Shown: in pieces, positions 34,005 through 42,507 of the stretch
How the letters are laid out: every line of letters starts with the position of its first letter
Position numbering within the stretch: position 1 is the first letter of the stretch
Assembly (NCBI RefSeq): GCF_016862075.1
Contig: NZ_BOMG01000055.1
Coordinates: 101,708-165,707, forward strand
Length of the DNA: 64,000 bases
DNA from: Actinoplanes couchii
Lineage (GTDB): Bacteria; Actinomycetota; Actinomycetes; Mycobacteriales; Micromonosporaceae
Direction: 5' to 3'
Made by a program: the position numbers and the translations under genes
Notes under the pieces: generated by a model
Database searches by the model: none
What the model saw: only the letters and a program-made list of their open reading frames with translations
What the model was told of the DNA's origin: nothing

Positions 34005-34391
34005 ATGTCGAACGTTCGCAGGCTGCCCGGTCCCATCGCCGATATCTGGGACTGGCAGAGACTCGGTCTCTGCCGGGGCCGGGACAGTGCGCAGTTCTTC
34101 CACCCCGACGGCGAGCGCGGGTCGTCCCGCAATCGCCGCGAGGCCAAAGCCAAGACCATGTGCGGCGCCTGCCCGGTCCGGGCGGAGTGTGCCGCACACG
34201 CTCTCGCGGTTCGCGAGCCGTACGGAGTCTGGGGAGGTTTCAGCGAATCGGAGCGGCTGCGGCTGCTCGCGGTCGGCTGGGAGGACCTTGCCGATCGTCA
34301 CGGACGGGTCGACCTGCTCCGGCTCGAGGCACGCCTCGGCCGGCCCCACAAATCAGCGGTTCCCGCGCAACGACAGGCGCCGGCTGCCTGA
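34005..34391 (+). CDS. whiD: WhiB family iron-sulfur regulator (WhiD/WhiB3 type)
   Basis: The 128-residue protein has the four cluster ligands C23, C53, C56 and C62 (CGAC and PVRAEC) and the GVWGG turn at 74-78, then a basic C-terminus. It opens MSNVRRLPGPIADIWDWQRL, close to Streptomyces WhiD and mycobacterial WhiB3. It binds a 4Fe-4S cluster and the housekeeping sigma factor, and is needed for late sporulation in Streptomyces. Start ATG 34005 with AGGAGGAGGG. It faces bldM across 231 bp, which must contain both promoters. Confidence 0.93.
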   Translation: MSNVRRLPGPIADIWDWQRLGLCRGRDSAQFFHPDGERGSSRNRREAKAKTMCGACPVRAECAAHALAVREPYGVWGGFSESERLRLLAVGWEDLADRHGRVDLLRLEARLGRPHKSAVPAQRQAPAA

Positions 34392-34461
34392 CGCCGGCCG
34401 GCACGGAGCACCACACGACTTCCGACACGGTCCTCCCCGGAGGGCCGAGTCGAGTGGTTCA

Positions 34462-34477
34462 GCGGTTCTTCAACCGC
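34462..34477. terminator. small hairpin between whiD and the sulfite-oxidase-like gene
   Basis: GCGGTT-CTTC-AACCGC, a perfect 6-bp stem with a tetraloop, in the gap between two convergent genes. No long T-run follows, so its strength is uncertain. Confidence 0.45.
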
Positions 34478-34547
34478 ATTGGTGGACATGCAAGCCACCG
34501 TATGAGCGACTTGCTTTCCCGAGTCGGACCGAAAGTGCGGCTTTTCC

Positions 34548-36038
34548 CTACTCGATCTCGATGCTGACCTGATGCCATCCGGTCGCCCCGTCCGGGGCGG
34601 GTGGCGCCTCGTCCTTGACCTGTGTCATCCCGTCGAGATCGGTCGCGCGGACCCGCAACGTGTGCCGGCCCGCCGTGGCCTTCCAGCTCAGGCTCCATTG
34701 GTGCCACGTGTCCGCGGAGACCGCCGCGGCCAGTTCGGCGGCCCGCCAGGGCCCCTCGTCGACCTGCACCTCGACCTTGCCGATCCCGCGATGTGTCGCC
34801 CATGCGACTCCGGCCACCGTGACCGTCCCGGCGGGCTTGACCGCACCCTCGCGGGGGCTGTCGATTCTTGACTGCGTCTTCACCGGCGCCTGTGCCGACC
34901 AGCCACGGGGCACCCAGTACGCGTCGAAATCAGTGAATCGGGTCAGCTCGATCTCGGTGATCCACTTGCAGGCGGAGACGTAGCCGTACAGACCGGGAAC
35001 GATCATCCGGACCGGGAACCCGTGCTCGACCGGGAGCGGCTCACCGTTCATCCCGACCGCCAGCAGAGCGTCCCGGCCGTCCCGCAGCACCGCCGTCGGG
35101 GTGCCGCAGGTCCAGCCGTCCGCCGACCGCTGCACCGCCTGATCCGCTTCGGGCAGCGGGTCGGCCAGATCCAGCAGCGCCTTGATCGGGGTGCCCAGCC
35201 AGAGCGCGTTGCCGATCAGATCACTGCCCACTTCGTTCGACACACAGGCGATCGTCACGTATCGCTCGACCATCGGCAGGCGCAGCAGATCCGCCCAGGT
35301 GATCGTGATCGGATGGCGAACCATTCCGTGGATGCGAAGTTCCCAGGAGAAGGGGTCCACCTGTGGAGTGACGATGGCGGTATCGATCCGGTAGAACTCC
35401 CGGTTCGGCGTCACGTACGGCACCGCCCCGTCCGCCTGTACTCCGGGCGACAACGCGGGCGCCCGCTCGGCCGGCGCCGGCAGCACCACGTCCTCCCGGG
35501 CCGCGGTCACCGCCCGCCGGGACGTCAGCATCCGCCCGCCGGCCCCGGCGACCACCGACACCGCCGCGATGACACCCAGATCGCGCAGGAACCGCCGCCG
35601 CTCCGGGCTCTCCCGCGCGGACAGCGTCGTCAACTGCCGGAGAACCAGGACCGCCACCGCGGCGCCCACCAGCGACGGCACCGCGGCCACCGTTCCGGCG
35701 CCCGGCCGGGTCACCGCCGCCACCGCGCCGACCAGGCCGAACAGCGCGACCCCGGCGACCGCGAACCACCAGCGCCGGCGGGCCAGCAGACCGGTGCCGA
35801 ACGCGTAGCCGGCCAGCAGCAGCGCGGTGCCGACCAGCAGCGCGGTCTTGTCGTGCACCCCGAAGACGGCGATCCCGAAGTCCTTGACCGGCGCGGGCAC
35901 GTGGTCCACCACCACGCCACCGACCGCGACCAGCGGGGACGACCGGTTCCCGGTGAGCGCGGCGACCACCTCGGCGATCCCGAGCGCCGCACCGGCCGCC
36001 ACCACACCGGCCAGCCCGGCCCGTATCGAAGGTTTCAC
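34548..36038 (-). CDS. membrane-anchored molybdopterin oxidoreductase (sulfite oxidase family)
   Basis: A 496-residue protein with about four membrane helices in the first 140 residues, a twin-arginine-like RRRFLRDLG (148-156) before another helix, and a sulfite-oxidase-type catalytic domain. The Mo-binding Cys265 is in YVTIACVSNEVGSDLIGNA, and GYVSACKWITEIELTRF is the family motif. A C-terminal Mo-co dimerisation domain (about 400-496) follows. The folded cofactor enzyme is expected outside the membrane, exported by Tat. Substrate is unknown; many relatives are putative. It lies 22 bp after the M16 gene on the same strand, so it could be co-transcribed. Confidence 0.9.
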   Translation of the reverse strand: MKPSIRAGLAGVVAAGAALGIAEVVAALTGNRSSPLVAVGGVVVDHVPAPVKDFGIAVFGVHDKTALLVGTALLLAGYAFGTGLLARRRWWFAVAGVALFGLVGAVAAVTRPGAGTVAAVPSLVGAAVAVLVLRQLTTLSARESPERRRFLRDLGVIAAVSVVAGAGGRMLTSRRAVTAAREDVVLPAPAERAPALSPGVQADGAVPYVTPNREFYRIDTAIVTPQVDPFSWELRIHGMVRHPITITWADLLRLPMVERYVTIACVSNEVGSDLIGNALWLGTPIKALLDLADPLPEADQAVQRSADGWTCGTPTAVLRDGRDALLAVGMNGEPLPVEHGFPVRMIVPGLYGYVSACKWITEIELTRFTDFDAYWVPRGWSAQAPVKTQSRIDSPREGAVKPAGTVTVAGVAWATHRGIGKVEVQVDEGPWRAAELAAAVSADTWHQWSLSWKATAGRHTLRVRATDLDGMTQVKDEAPPAPDGATGWHQVSIEIE

Positions 36039-36060
36039 CGGACCATCCTCTCTCGCCGGC

Positions 36061-37749
36061 TCAGTCCCGCATCAACTCGCGGAACCGCCGGCGCACCGAG
36101 CCCAGCCACGCCGCGCTGATCAGCACCGCGAAGAAGCCGCCACCCAGCACGTTCCAGGTCTCGTCGCCGAAGAGCACACTGCCGATCGCGTAGCAGCCGA
36201 ACACACCGAGGGCCACCGCGCCCAGCCCGTTCAGGACGGCCCAGGTGAGCCGCCGGTTCCGGATGTACGCCCAGCGCACCCGGGTGAGCAGGCCCGGCCG
36301 GCGCTGCGGGACCGGGATCGACTCCGGTTCACGGGCCGGCATGGTGACCCGTGCGCCCGGATCCACCGCGGTGTCGATCGCCGCCGTGACGGCCGGGCCG
36401 TCCGCGAAGAGTGTGGGCTCGGCGTGCACCTGGATGCCGTCGTGGCCGATCAGCCGGCGGGCCCCGTCCGGCCAGGCCAGCACCGCCGCGCAACTGTCGA
36501 ACCGGACGGTGGCCAGGTCGTCGCCGCGGGTCAGGGTCACCCCGTCGGCGGCGACGGTCAGGGTGGCGCCGTCCGGCCGGTACCCCAGCGCCGCGTGCAC
36601 CCGGCCGTCGACGGCGGCGTCCGAGCCGGCCGGGGCCTCGGCGTACCCGGCCCAGTCGGCGCGGGTGCGGCCCGGGGTCATCAGCAGCCCCTCCGCGACG
36701 GCCACGGCGGCGACCGCGACGACGTCGTCCCGGCCGACCGCCCGCAACTCGGCCTGGATCTCCTCGGCGGTGGTCCGCACCCGCTGCCCGGTGAGCAGGT
36801 TGAACACTTCGCCGGGAAGAGAGCCGGCGCCGGTGATCTCGTCGGCCCGGTTCTTGACCACCGCGGCGACGTCGGCCTCGTCGATCACGCCGAGTCGCAT
36901 GGCGGCCAGCACGTCGACGAAGGCGCCGAGGACCGCGCCCTGTTTCTCCGGCAACGAGTCGGCGAGCGCGGTGATCACGGCGGTGCCGTCGGCGCGGGCG
37001 GAGACGTCGGCCCGGACGGTGTAGGAGAGGCCGCCCTCCTGGCGCAGCGAACGGAACAGCACACGTTCCAGCACACCCGCGAACACCAGCGCCGGTGCCC
37101 CGCGCGGCACCACGGTGTCCCATGCGACGAGGTCGGCCCCGCCGGGGAACCAGGCCGGGCGCACCGGCAACGCCGACGACACGGGCGGAACCGGCTGCCG
37201 GTCACCGTCCGGCAGGTCCAGGTCGAGCCCGGCGGGCACCCCGGCGCCGGCGATCCACAGGGCTGCGTTCTGCCGGTTGAAGTACCGGGCCGTCCAGGAC
37301 CGCAGGTCGTCGATGGTGAGATCGGCGAGTCCCCACTCCGGGTAGGCGACCGATCCGTAGCTCTCGGCGCCGTGCCGCCACAGGGCCAGCGCCTCGCCCG
37401 GCCCGGTGTCGCGGCTGTTCCCCTCGGTCCGCAGGATCTCCTTCTCCGCCGCGAGGCGCTGCTCCGGCAGATTCCGCAATGCCGCGCAGACGCCGTTGAG
37501 GAAGGCGACCACCTCGGCCTCGGTGCCCCGCATGTGGAACCAGGTGAATTCGGCGCCGGTGGCGGCGTTGTAGTGGTGGTCGGCCGCCCCGAACGAGTGC
37601 AGGGCGAGATGCTCGATCAGGTGGGTGACGCCGCGCCGGGCCAGGGGCTCGTCCACCTGGCCGACCCGGAACACCAGCCCGGCGTGCAACGGGCCGGTGG
37701 TGGGCGTGTGCAGGACCGGAATGCCGCCGATCTCGGACCGGTTGATCAT
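36061..37749 (-). CDS. M16-like peptidase with C-terminal membrane hairpin, zinc motif intact
   Basis: A 562-residue protein. The N-terminal M16 domain opens MINRSEIGGIPVLHTP and has the inverted zinc motif HLIEH (H43, E46, H47). A later Glu in AEKEILRTEG (about E102-E109) could be the third ligand. A second M16-like half with TRADVSARADGTAVI is at about 220-350. Two transmembrane helices follow at about 500-545, so the protein is held in the membrane with the peptidase probably in the cytoplasm, since no signal peptide exists. It overlaps the upstream helical-protein gene by 4 bp (37746-37749) and is a paralogue of the gene at 38725. Confidence 0.8.
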   Translation of the reverse strand: MINRSEIGGIPVLHTPTTGPLHAGLVFRVGQVDEPLARRGVTHLIEHLALHSFGAADHHYNAATGAEFTWFHMRGTEAEVVAFLNGVCAALRNLPEQRLAAEKEILRTEGNSRDTGPGEALALWRHGAESYGSVAYPEWGLADLTIDDLRSWTARYFNRQNAALWIAGAGVPAGLDLDLPDGDRQPVPPVSSALPVRPAWFPGGADLVAWDTVVPRGAPALVFAGVLERVLFRSLRQEGGLSYTVRADVSARADGTAVITALADSLPEKQGAVLGAFVDVLAAMRLGVIDEADVAAVVKNRADEITGAGSLPGEVFNLLTGQRVRTTAEEIQAELRAVGRDDVVAVAAVAVAEGLLMTPGRTRADWAGYAEAPAGSDAAVDGRVHAALGYRPDGATLTVAADGVTLTRGDDLATVRFDSCAAVLAWPDGARRLIGHDGIQVHAEPTLFADGPAVTAAIDTAVDPGARVTMPAREPESIPVPQRRPGLLTRVRWAYIRNRRLTWAVLNGLGAVALGVFGCYAIGSVLFGDETWNVLGGGFFAVLISAAWLGSVRRRFRELMRD

Positions 37750-38690
37750 TTCGCACCTCCGAGCGCCCGCTCGCGGGCCTCGCCGAACTCATGGACGGCG
37801 TCGCCCAGTCGCGCCCAGGGGTTGCCCGCACCCAGGTCGTCCAGTGCTTCCGGGTCCTCGGCGGCCCGGTCGCCCATGTGATCGAACATCCGGGCCGCGG
37901 CCGGCTGGTCGCCGAGCAGCGTGAAACACAGGGCGAACAGGTTCAGGAACCCGAGCCGGCCGTAGCCGGTGGGGACACCGGACCGTTCGGCGGCCCGCTG
38001 GATCTCCGCCCGGACCGGCTCCTGGACGAGGTAGGCGGTCAGTACTTCGGTGTGGCTCAGCCCGCGGTCCGGGTCGACGAGCCCGTGGTCGATGTGGGCT
38101 GCCGCGACCAGGGCGCCGTGCGCACCACCGGGCGGCGCCGCGGCCGCCGTCTCGCGGGCGAACTCGTGCGCCGGTTCCCAGGAGCCGTCCCGTCCCGGGT
38201 AGAGGCTGCGCAGCATGTCGAACTGTCCGGGCAGGTGATCGGGGGCGGCGGCGAGCAGCCGCTGGTAGCGGCGGCGGGTCTCGGCCGGGCCCAGGTCCAG
38301 CCCGTGGGCGGAGACCAGCCGGGCGCTCCAGATCGCCGGGTCGGCCGGGTTCTGCACCGCGCCGTCGATCAGCGTCTGCTCGGCCCGGCACAGCAGCTCC
38401 CGGGTGAGGGTGGCCCGGTCGTCCAGCTCGTACCAGGGCCGGTCCTCGGCCCGGATCGCCCGGACCCGGTGGAGCAGGTGCTCGCCGAGCAGCGCCGACG
38501 CGGTCCCGTCGGCCGGATCGGCGCGCAGCACCGCGGTCAGGAACCCCTCGATGTCCGGCAGGCCGGCGACGGCCCGGATCAGCGCGGTCCGCTCCATCGG
38601 GCCGGCGGCATCGAGCACGGCACGGCATCCCGGCCAGTCCTGGGCGCTGACGGCCGTGTGCAGCGGGTGTGCAGACATGGCGGGCAGCAT
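37746..38690 (-). CDS. helical (TPR-like) protein of the M16 cassette, copy 2
   Basis: About 314 residues from ATG 38690, which has AGG 6 bases upstream; ATG 38678 is possible. It is rich in Ala and helical, with repeat-like segments such as EQTLIDGAVQNPADPAIWSARL and RRRYQRLLAAAPDHLPGQFD. It resembles tetratricopeptide proteins, though I cannot assign a family. No signal peptide or membrane helix. It is similar in sequence to the product of 40413-41252 (both share DPAIW, RRRY, PGQ and PAAA blocks). It is translationally coupled to the M16 gene after it. Function is unknown; a partner or substrate-binding role for the peptidase is inferred. Confidence 0.75.
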   Translation of the reverse strand: MLPAMSAHPLHTAVSAQDWPGCRAVLDAAGPMERTALIRAVAGLPDIEGFLTAVLRADPADGTASALLGEHLLHRVRAIRAEDRPWYELDDRATLTRELLCRAEQTLIDGAVQNPADPAIWSARLVSAHGLDLGPAETRRRYQRLLAAAPDHLPGQFDMLRSLYPGRDGSWEPAHEFARETAAAAPPGGAHGALVAAAHIDHGLVDPDRGLSHTEVLTAYLVQEPVRAEIQRAAERSGVPTGYGRLGFLNLFALCFTLLGDQPAAARMFDHMGDRAAEDPEALDDLGAGNPWARLGDAVHEFGEARERALGGAK

Positions 38691-38724
38691 AGGTGACCTG
38701 GCCGGATCCGCACTGTGACGATGA

Positions 38725-40416
38725 TCAGTCCGAACGGGCCGGGTTCCGGGCGTGCTGCTGTCTGCGCAGCTCGACGGCGGAGTCCAGGGCGATCCGGCCG
38801 GTGAAGGTTCCGAAGAGGACACTCGCCGAGGCGACCAGGCCGTACTCGCCGACATCGCCCAGCACCCCTCCGCTGGGGCCCTGGGTGAGCATCATGGTGA
38901 GGACGCCCAGACCGCCGGCCACCACGAAGAGGGTGGCCATCCCGGCGACGAGCAGGGTGATCAGCGGCCGGCGGGTGTCCACCGGCTCCTCCTCGCGCTC
39001 GGTGGCCGGGCGGGGCTGCGGGATCCGGTCGCGGTCGCGGGGCGGCATGCCGATCCGCAGCCGCTCCGGGATCCACTGGTCGACGTCGTGGACCACCTGC
39101 TCGGCGTCCCGGTAGAGGGTGGGTTCCACCCGGGCCATCACGGCGTCCTCGCCGATCAGCTGCCGGGCACCGTCCGGCCAGGCCAGCACGGCCGCGCAGG
39201 CGTCGTACCGGACGGTGCCGACCACGTCGCCCTCGACCACGCTGATCCCGTCGGCGCCGCTGATCAGGCGCAGGTTGCGGTCACCCCGGCCCCGGTGGGT
39301 ACGCCCGTCGAGCACCGTCTCGGACATCGTCGGCGCGGCGGTGTACCCGGCCCAGTCGGCGCCACCGGTGCCCGGCGCCATCAGCAGCCCGGCGTCGTAC
39401 GCGGCGGTCGCGACGGCTGCCACGTCACCGGCGGTGACCGCGCGCACCTCGGCGAGCGCCTCGTCCAGGGTCTGCACGGCCCGCCCGGCGAGCAGGTTGA
39501 ACGCCTGCCCGGGCAGGCGGGCGCCCCGGCTCTCGGCGTCGCGCAGCCCGACTCCGGTGTGTTTGACGACGGTGCCGACCTCGTCCTCGTCGATCCGCCC
39601 GGCCCGCAGCTCGGCGAGCACGTCGATCAGCCCGCCGAGGGCGCCGTCCTGCCCGCCGGGGACGGCCTCGGCGAGGGCCAGGATGCGGGCGGTGCCGTCG
39701 GCGCGGGGTTCGTACTCGGTGCGGGCGTCCTCGGCGACCCCGGCACGGTCGCGCAGCTCGTGCTGGAGACGGCGTTCCAGGACGGTGGCGAAGACGGCGG
39801 CGCCGGCGTCGCGGTGCACCACGGTGTCCCAGCCGGCCGTGCCGTCCGGGCCGGTGAACCAGGCCGGGGTGGCCGGCAGGACGGTGACGGCGCGGGGCGC
39901 GGGCTGCCGGGTGCCGTCCGCCAGGTCCAGGCTCAGACCGCCGGGCACCTCGTCGCCAGCCACCCAGAGGGCAGCGTTCGCCCTGGTGAACCAGCGGGCG
40001 ATCCAGTCACCGACCTGGTCGGTGGTGAGCCCGGGCAGGGCCCATTCGGGGTAGCTGGCGACTCCGTACGAGCGGGCGCCGTACCGCCACATCGGCAGCG
40101 GGTCGCGGTCCCGGGGCGCGGTCATCCGCTCGCGGGCCTCGGCGATCCGGTCGGCGGACGGGTTCCGCAGCGCCGTGCAGACGCCGCTGAGGAAATCGGC
40201 GATCTCGGTGGGCGTACCGCGGGTGTGGAAGTAGGTGTGCTCCGGTCCGGTGCTGCCCGGCGCGCCGGTGACCAGGTGCTCGATCAGCCGGGTGATGCCC
40301 CGCAGCGGCAGCGTCTCGTCGGCGGTACCGACCCGGAAGACCAGGCCGGCGTGCATCGGGCCGTCCGCGGGGGCGTGCAGGGCCGGCACTCCGTCGACCT
40401 CGAGTCGCGTGATCAC
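38725..40416 (-). CDS. M16-like protein with C-terminal membrane hairpin, zinc motif lost
   Basis: About 563 residues from GTG 40416, which overlaps the previous stop by 4 bp. It aligns along its full length with the gene at 36061: VITRLEVDGVPALHAP at the start, GLVFRVG, WRYGARSYGVASYPEWAL, CAAVLAWPDGARQLIG. The zinc motif is RLIEH (R43 in place of the first His) and the region of the third Glu is changed to TAPRDRD, so it should not bind zinc. Two membrane helices lie at about 495-545. M16 peptidases often work as pairs of one active and one inactive subunit, which fits this gene pair. Confidence 0.8.
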   Translation of the reverse strand: MITRLEVDGVPALHAPADGPMHAGLVFRVGTADETLPLRGITRLIEHLVTGAPGSTGPEHTYFHTRGTPTEIADFLSGVCTALRNPSADRIAEARERMTAPRDRDPLPMWRYGARSYGVASYPEWALPGLTTDQVGDWIARWFTRANAALWVAGDEVPGGLSLDLADGTRQPAPRAVTVLPATPAWFTGPDGTAGWDTVVHRDAGAAVFATVLERRLQHELRDRAGVAEDARTEYEPRADGTARILALAEAVPGGQDGALGGLIDVLAELRAGRIDEDEVGTVVKHTGVGLRDAESRGARLPGQAFNLLAGRAVQTLDEALAEVRAVTAGDVAAVATAAYDAGLLMAPGTGGADWAGYTAAPTMSETVLDGRTHRGRGDRNLRLISGADGISVVEGDVVGTVRYDACAAVLAWPDGARQLIGEDAVMARVEPTLYRDAEQVVHDVDQWIPERLRIGMPPRDRDRIPQPRPATEREEEPVDTRRPLITLLVAGMATLFVVAGGLGVLTMMLTQGPSGGVLGDVGEYGLVASASVLFGTFTGRIALDSAVELRRQQHARNPARSD

Positions 40417-41252
40417 TGCTCGCCTCCCGTCGCCCGCTTGCGGTACCTGCTGATCACCGTGGCCGGGTCGCCCAGGAGATCCCACGGCTGTGCCGAGTGA
40501 TGATCGCCGAGCGCCCCGAACAGTCCGGCCGCCGCCCGGTCGTCGCCGATCAGGGCGTACGCCATGGCGAAGGTACTGGTCACGCGCACCCAGCCGTGCG
40601 TGTGCCGGTAGTCGGGGTGGTGCACCGAGCGGTCGGCGGCCTCGTCCAGTTCGGTGTGGACGGTCGCGTCGTCGAGGTGGCCGGCGGCGATGTGCCGGTC
40701 GATGTGGTACTCGGCGACCAGCACCGGACTCAACGAGCCGGGCGTGGCCTCGGCCGCGGCGGTACGGGCGAAATCGTACGCGGCGTCCGGATCGTGGCCG
40801 CCGAGGTACCGCAGGTACTGGGACTGGCCGGGCACGTGGTGCCTGTCGATCTCGGCGAGCCGGTCGTAGCGGCGGCGCGCTTCGGAGGGGCCGAGCCGCA
40901 GGCCACGGGCGGTGCGCAGGCGGACGGTCCAGATCGCCGGATCGAGCGGGCTGCGGGCGGCCGCGTCGACCAGGACCCGCTCGGCGGCGGTGAAGTCGCC
41001 GGAACCGGCCAGATGCCGGCCCAGCAGGGCCCCGGCGGCGCCGTCCGACGGGTCGCCGGAGAGCACGCCGCGCAGGAAGTCCGTGATGCCCTCGGTCTCG
41101 GCGGCGACGGTGGTGAGGCAGGTCCGTTCCACCGGTTCCGCGCCGTCGAGGGTCTCCCGGCAGGCCGGCCAGTCGCCGGAGTCCAGAGCCGCGCGCAGAA
41201 CAGCCACTTTCGGGTACGCCGCGGCCGGATCCAGGAGCATGGGCGGCAGCAT
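40413..41252 (-). CDS. helical (TPR-like) protein of the M16 cassette, copy 1
   Basis: A 279-residue, Ala-rich, probably all-helical protein, first gene of the putative four-gene operon. ATG 41252 follows GGAAG with 6 bases spacing. Its opening MLPPMLLDPAAAYP resembles the start of its paralogue, and shared blocks such as DWPACRETL, LDPAIWTVRL and RRRYDRLAEI support common origin. No membrane segment. The upstream DNA (about 41255-41290) is unusually AT-rich and may hold the promoter. Function is unknown. Confidence 0.75.
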   Translation of the reverse strand: MLPPMLLDPAAAYPKVAVLRAALDSGDWPACRETLDGAEPVERTCLTTVAAETEGITDFLRGVLSGDPSDGAAGALLGRHLAGSGDFTAAERVLVDAAARSPLDPAIWTVRLRTARGLRLGPSEARRRYDRLAEIDRHHVPGQSQYLRYLGGHDPDAAYDFARTAAAEATPGSLSPVLVAEYHIDRHIAAGHLDDATVHTELDEAADRSVHHPDYRHTHGWVRVTSTFAMAYALIGDDRAAAGLFGALGDHHSAQPWDLLGDPATVISRYRKRATGGEQ

Positions 41253-41294
41253 AGATCTTCCAAAATTACATGCTGTTTCCGGGTGATCGTATAT

Positions 41295-42473
41295 TTAGGA
41301 CACCAGGGGATCTTCCAGCAGGTGGTCGAAGGCGAGTTCGGCCGCTCCGATCAGGGCGGCGTCGGTGCCGAGCTCCGGAGTGCGCAACCGGACGTGCTCG
41401 CGGCAAGCCGGCAGACCGATCGCGTTGAGGCGGCTGCGGATCTGCGCGGCGGCGCCCAGATAGACGTCCCGCAGCGTGCCCCCGAAGATCACCACCTCCG
41501 GGTTGAAGATGTTGACCAGGTTGCCGACACCGAAGCCGATCCAGTCGCCGACCTGCCGCAACGCGTGCTGGGCCTGACTGTCCCCGCGCATCGCGGCGTC
41601 CACCACCGCCAGCACCTCGTCGCGGCCGGTGCGGTCGGCCCGCCCGGCCAGCCGCAGCAGCGCGTGCTCACCGATCTCGGTCTCCCAGCAACCCCGGGAC
41701 CCACAACTGCAGGGCCGGCCGTACGGGTTGACGACCATGTGCCCGACCTCGCCGCCGTATCCACCGTGCCCGGTGACCCGGCGTCCCCCGGCGATGATCC
41801 CGGCGCCGATGCCGACGTCGCCGTAGAGGTAGACGACATGGTCGGAGCCGGCCGCGGCGCCACGGGCGTGTTCGGCGAGCGCGCACACGTCGGCGTGGTT
41901 GCCGACGCTGATCCGCCCGTACCCGCCGAGTTCGGAGCGCAGCGCCTCACCGATCGGCTCGTCGACCCAGCCGATCGTCGGGGCCAGCCGGACCATGCCG
42001 TCGCTCTGCCGGACCATGCCGGCCACGGCCACCCCGCTGCCCACGCACCGGGCGCCGTCCGGCACCCCGGTACGCATGGTGGCGACGAACCGGGCCAACG
42101 GCTGGATCGCCTCGTCGGCGGTCATTCCGGGCGGGCGCTCGGCCTCGTACTGCTCCAGGACGCGGCCGCCGAGCCCGATCCGGGCGGCGCGCAACCGGTC
42201 GACCTCGATGCTGAGGGCGTAGGCGTACACCCGGCCGGATTCGGGCCGGACGACCAGGGAGGGCCGCCCGGCCCGGCCGGCCGAGCGGGGCGCCGCCTCG
42301 CTGACCAGTCCGGCCCCGATCAGGTCGGCGGTGAGCGCCCCGATGGTGCTGCGGTTGAGCCCCAGCCGGGTGGTGAGTTCGGCCCGGGTGGTGGCGCCGT
42401 TGACGTGCACGTATCGCAGGAGGCCGCCGAGGTTGTTCCGGCGGACGTCGTCCTGGCTGGGTCCGGCCCTCAT
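41295..42473 (-). CDS. ROK family transcriptional regulator (XylR/NagC type)
   Basis: A 392-residue protein with an N-terminal winged helix (about 10-70: ATTRAELTTRLGLNRSTIGALTADL) and a ROK domain with the ATP-like motifs, the signature PYGRPCSCGSRGCWETE that holds the zinc-binding cysteines, and EVVIFGGTL. ROK regulators bind sugars and repress uptake genes. It is the last gene after the XylFGH-type transporter with a 34-bp gap, so it probably controls that operon. ATG 42473. Confidence 0.92.
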   Translation of the reverse strand: MRAGPSQDDVRRNNLGGLLRYVHVNGATTRAELTTRLGLNRSTIGALTADLIGAGLVSEAAPRSAGRAGRPSLVVRPESGRVYAYALSIEVDRLRAARIGLGGRVLEQYEAERPPGMTADEAIQPLARFVATMRTGVPDGARCVGSGVAVAGMVRQSDGMVRLAPTIGWVDEPIGEALRSELGGYGRISVGNHADVCALAEHARGAAAGSDHVVYLYGDVGIGAGIIAGGRRVTGHGGYGGEVGHMVVNPYGRPCSCGSRGCWETEIGEHALLRLAGRADRTGRDEVLAVVDAAMRGDSQAQHALRQVGDWIGFGVGNLVNIFNPEVVIFGGTLRDVYLGAAAQIRSRLNAIGLPACREHVRLRTPELGTDAALIGAAELAFDHLLEDPLVS

Positions 42474-42507
42474 CAGCGTCCCGTCCCCCGCACGGGATTG
42501 CGCATGG

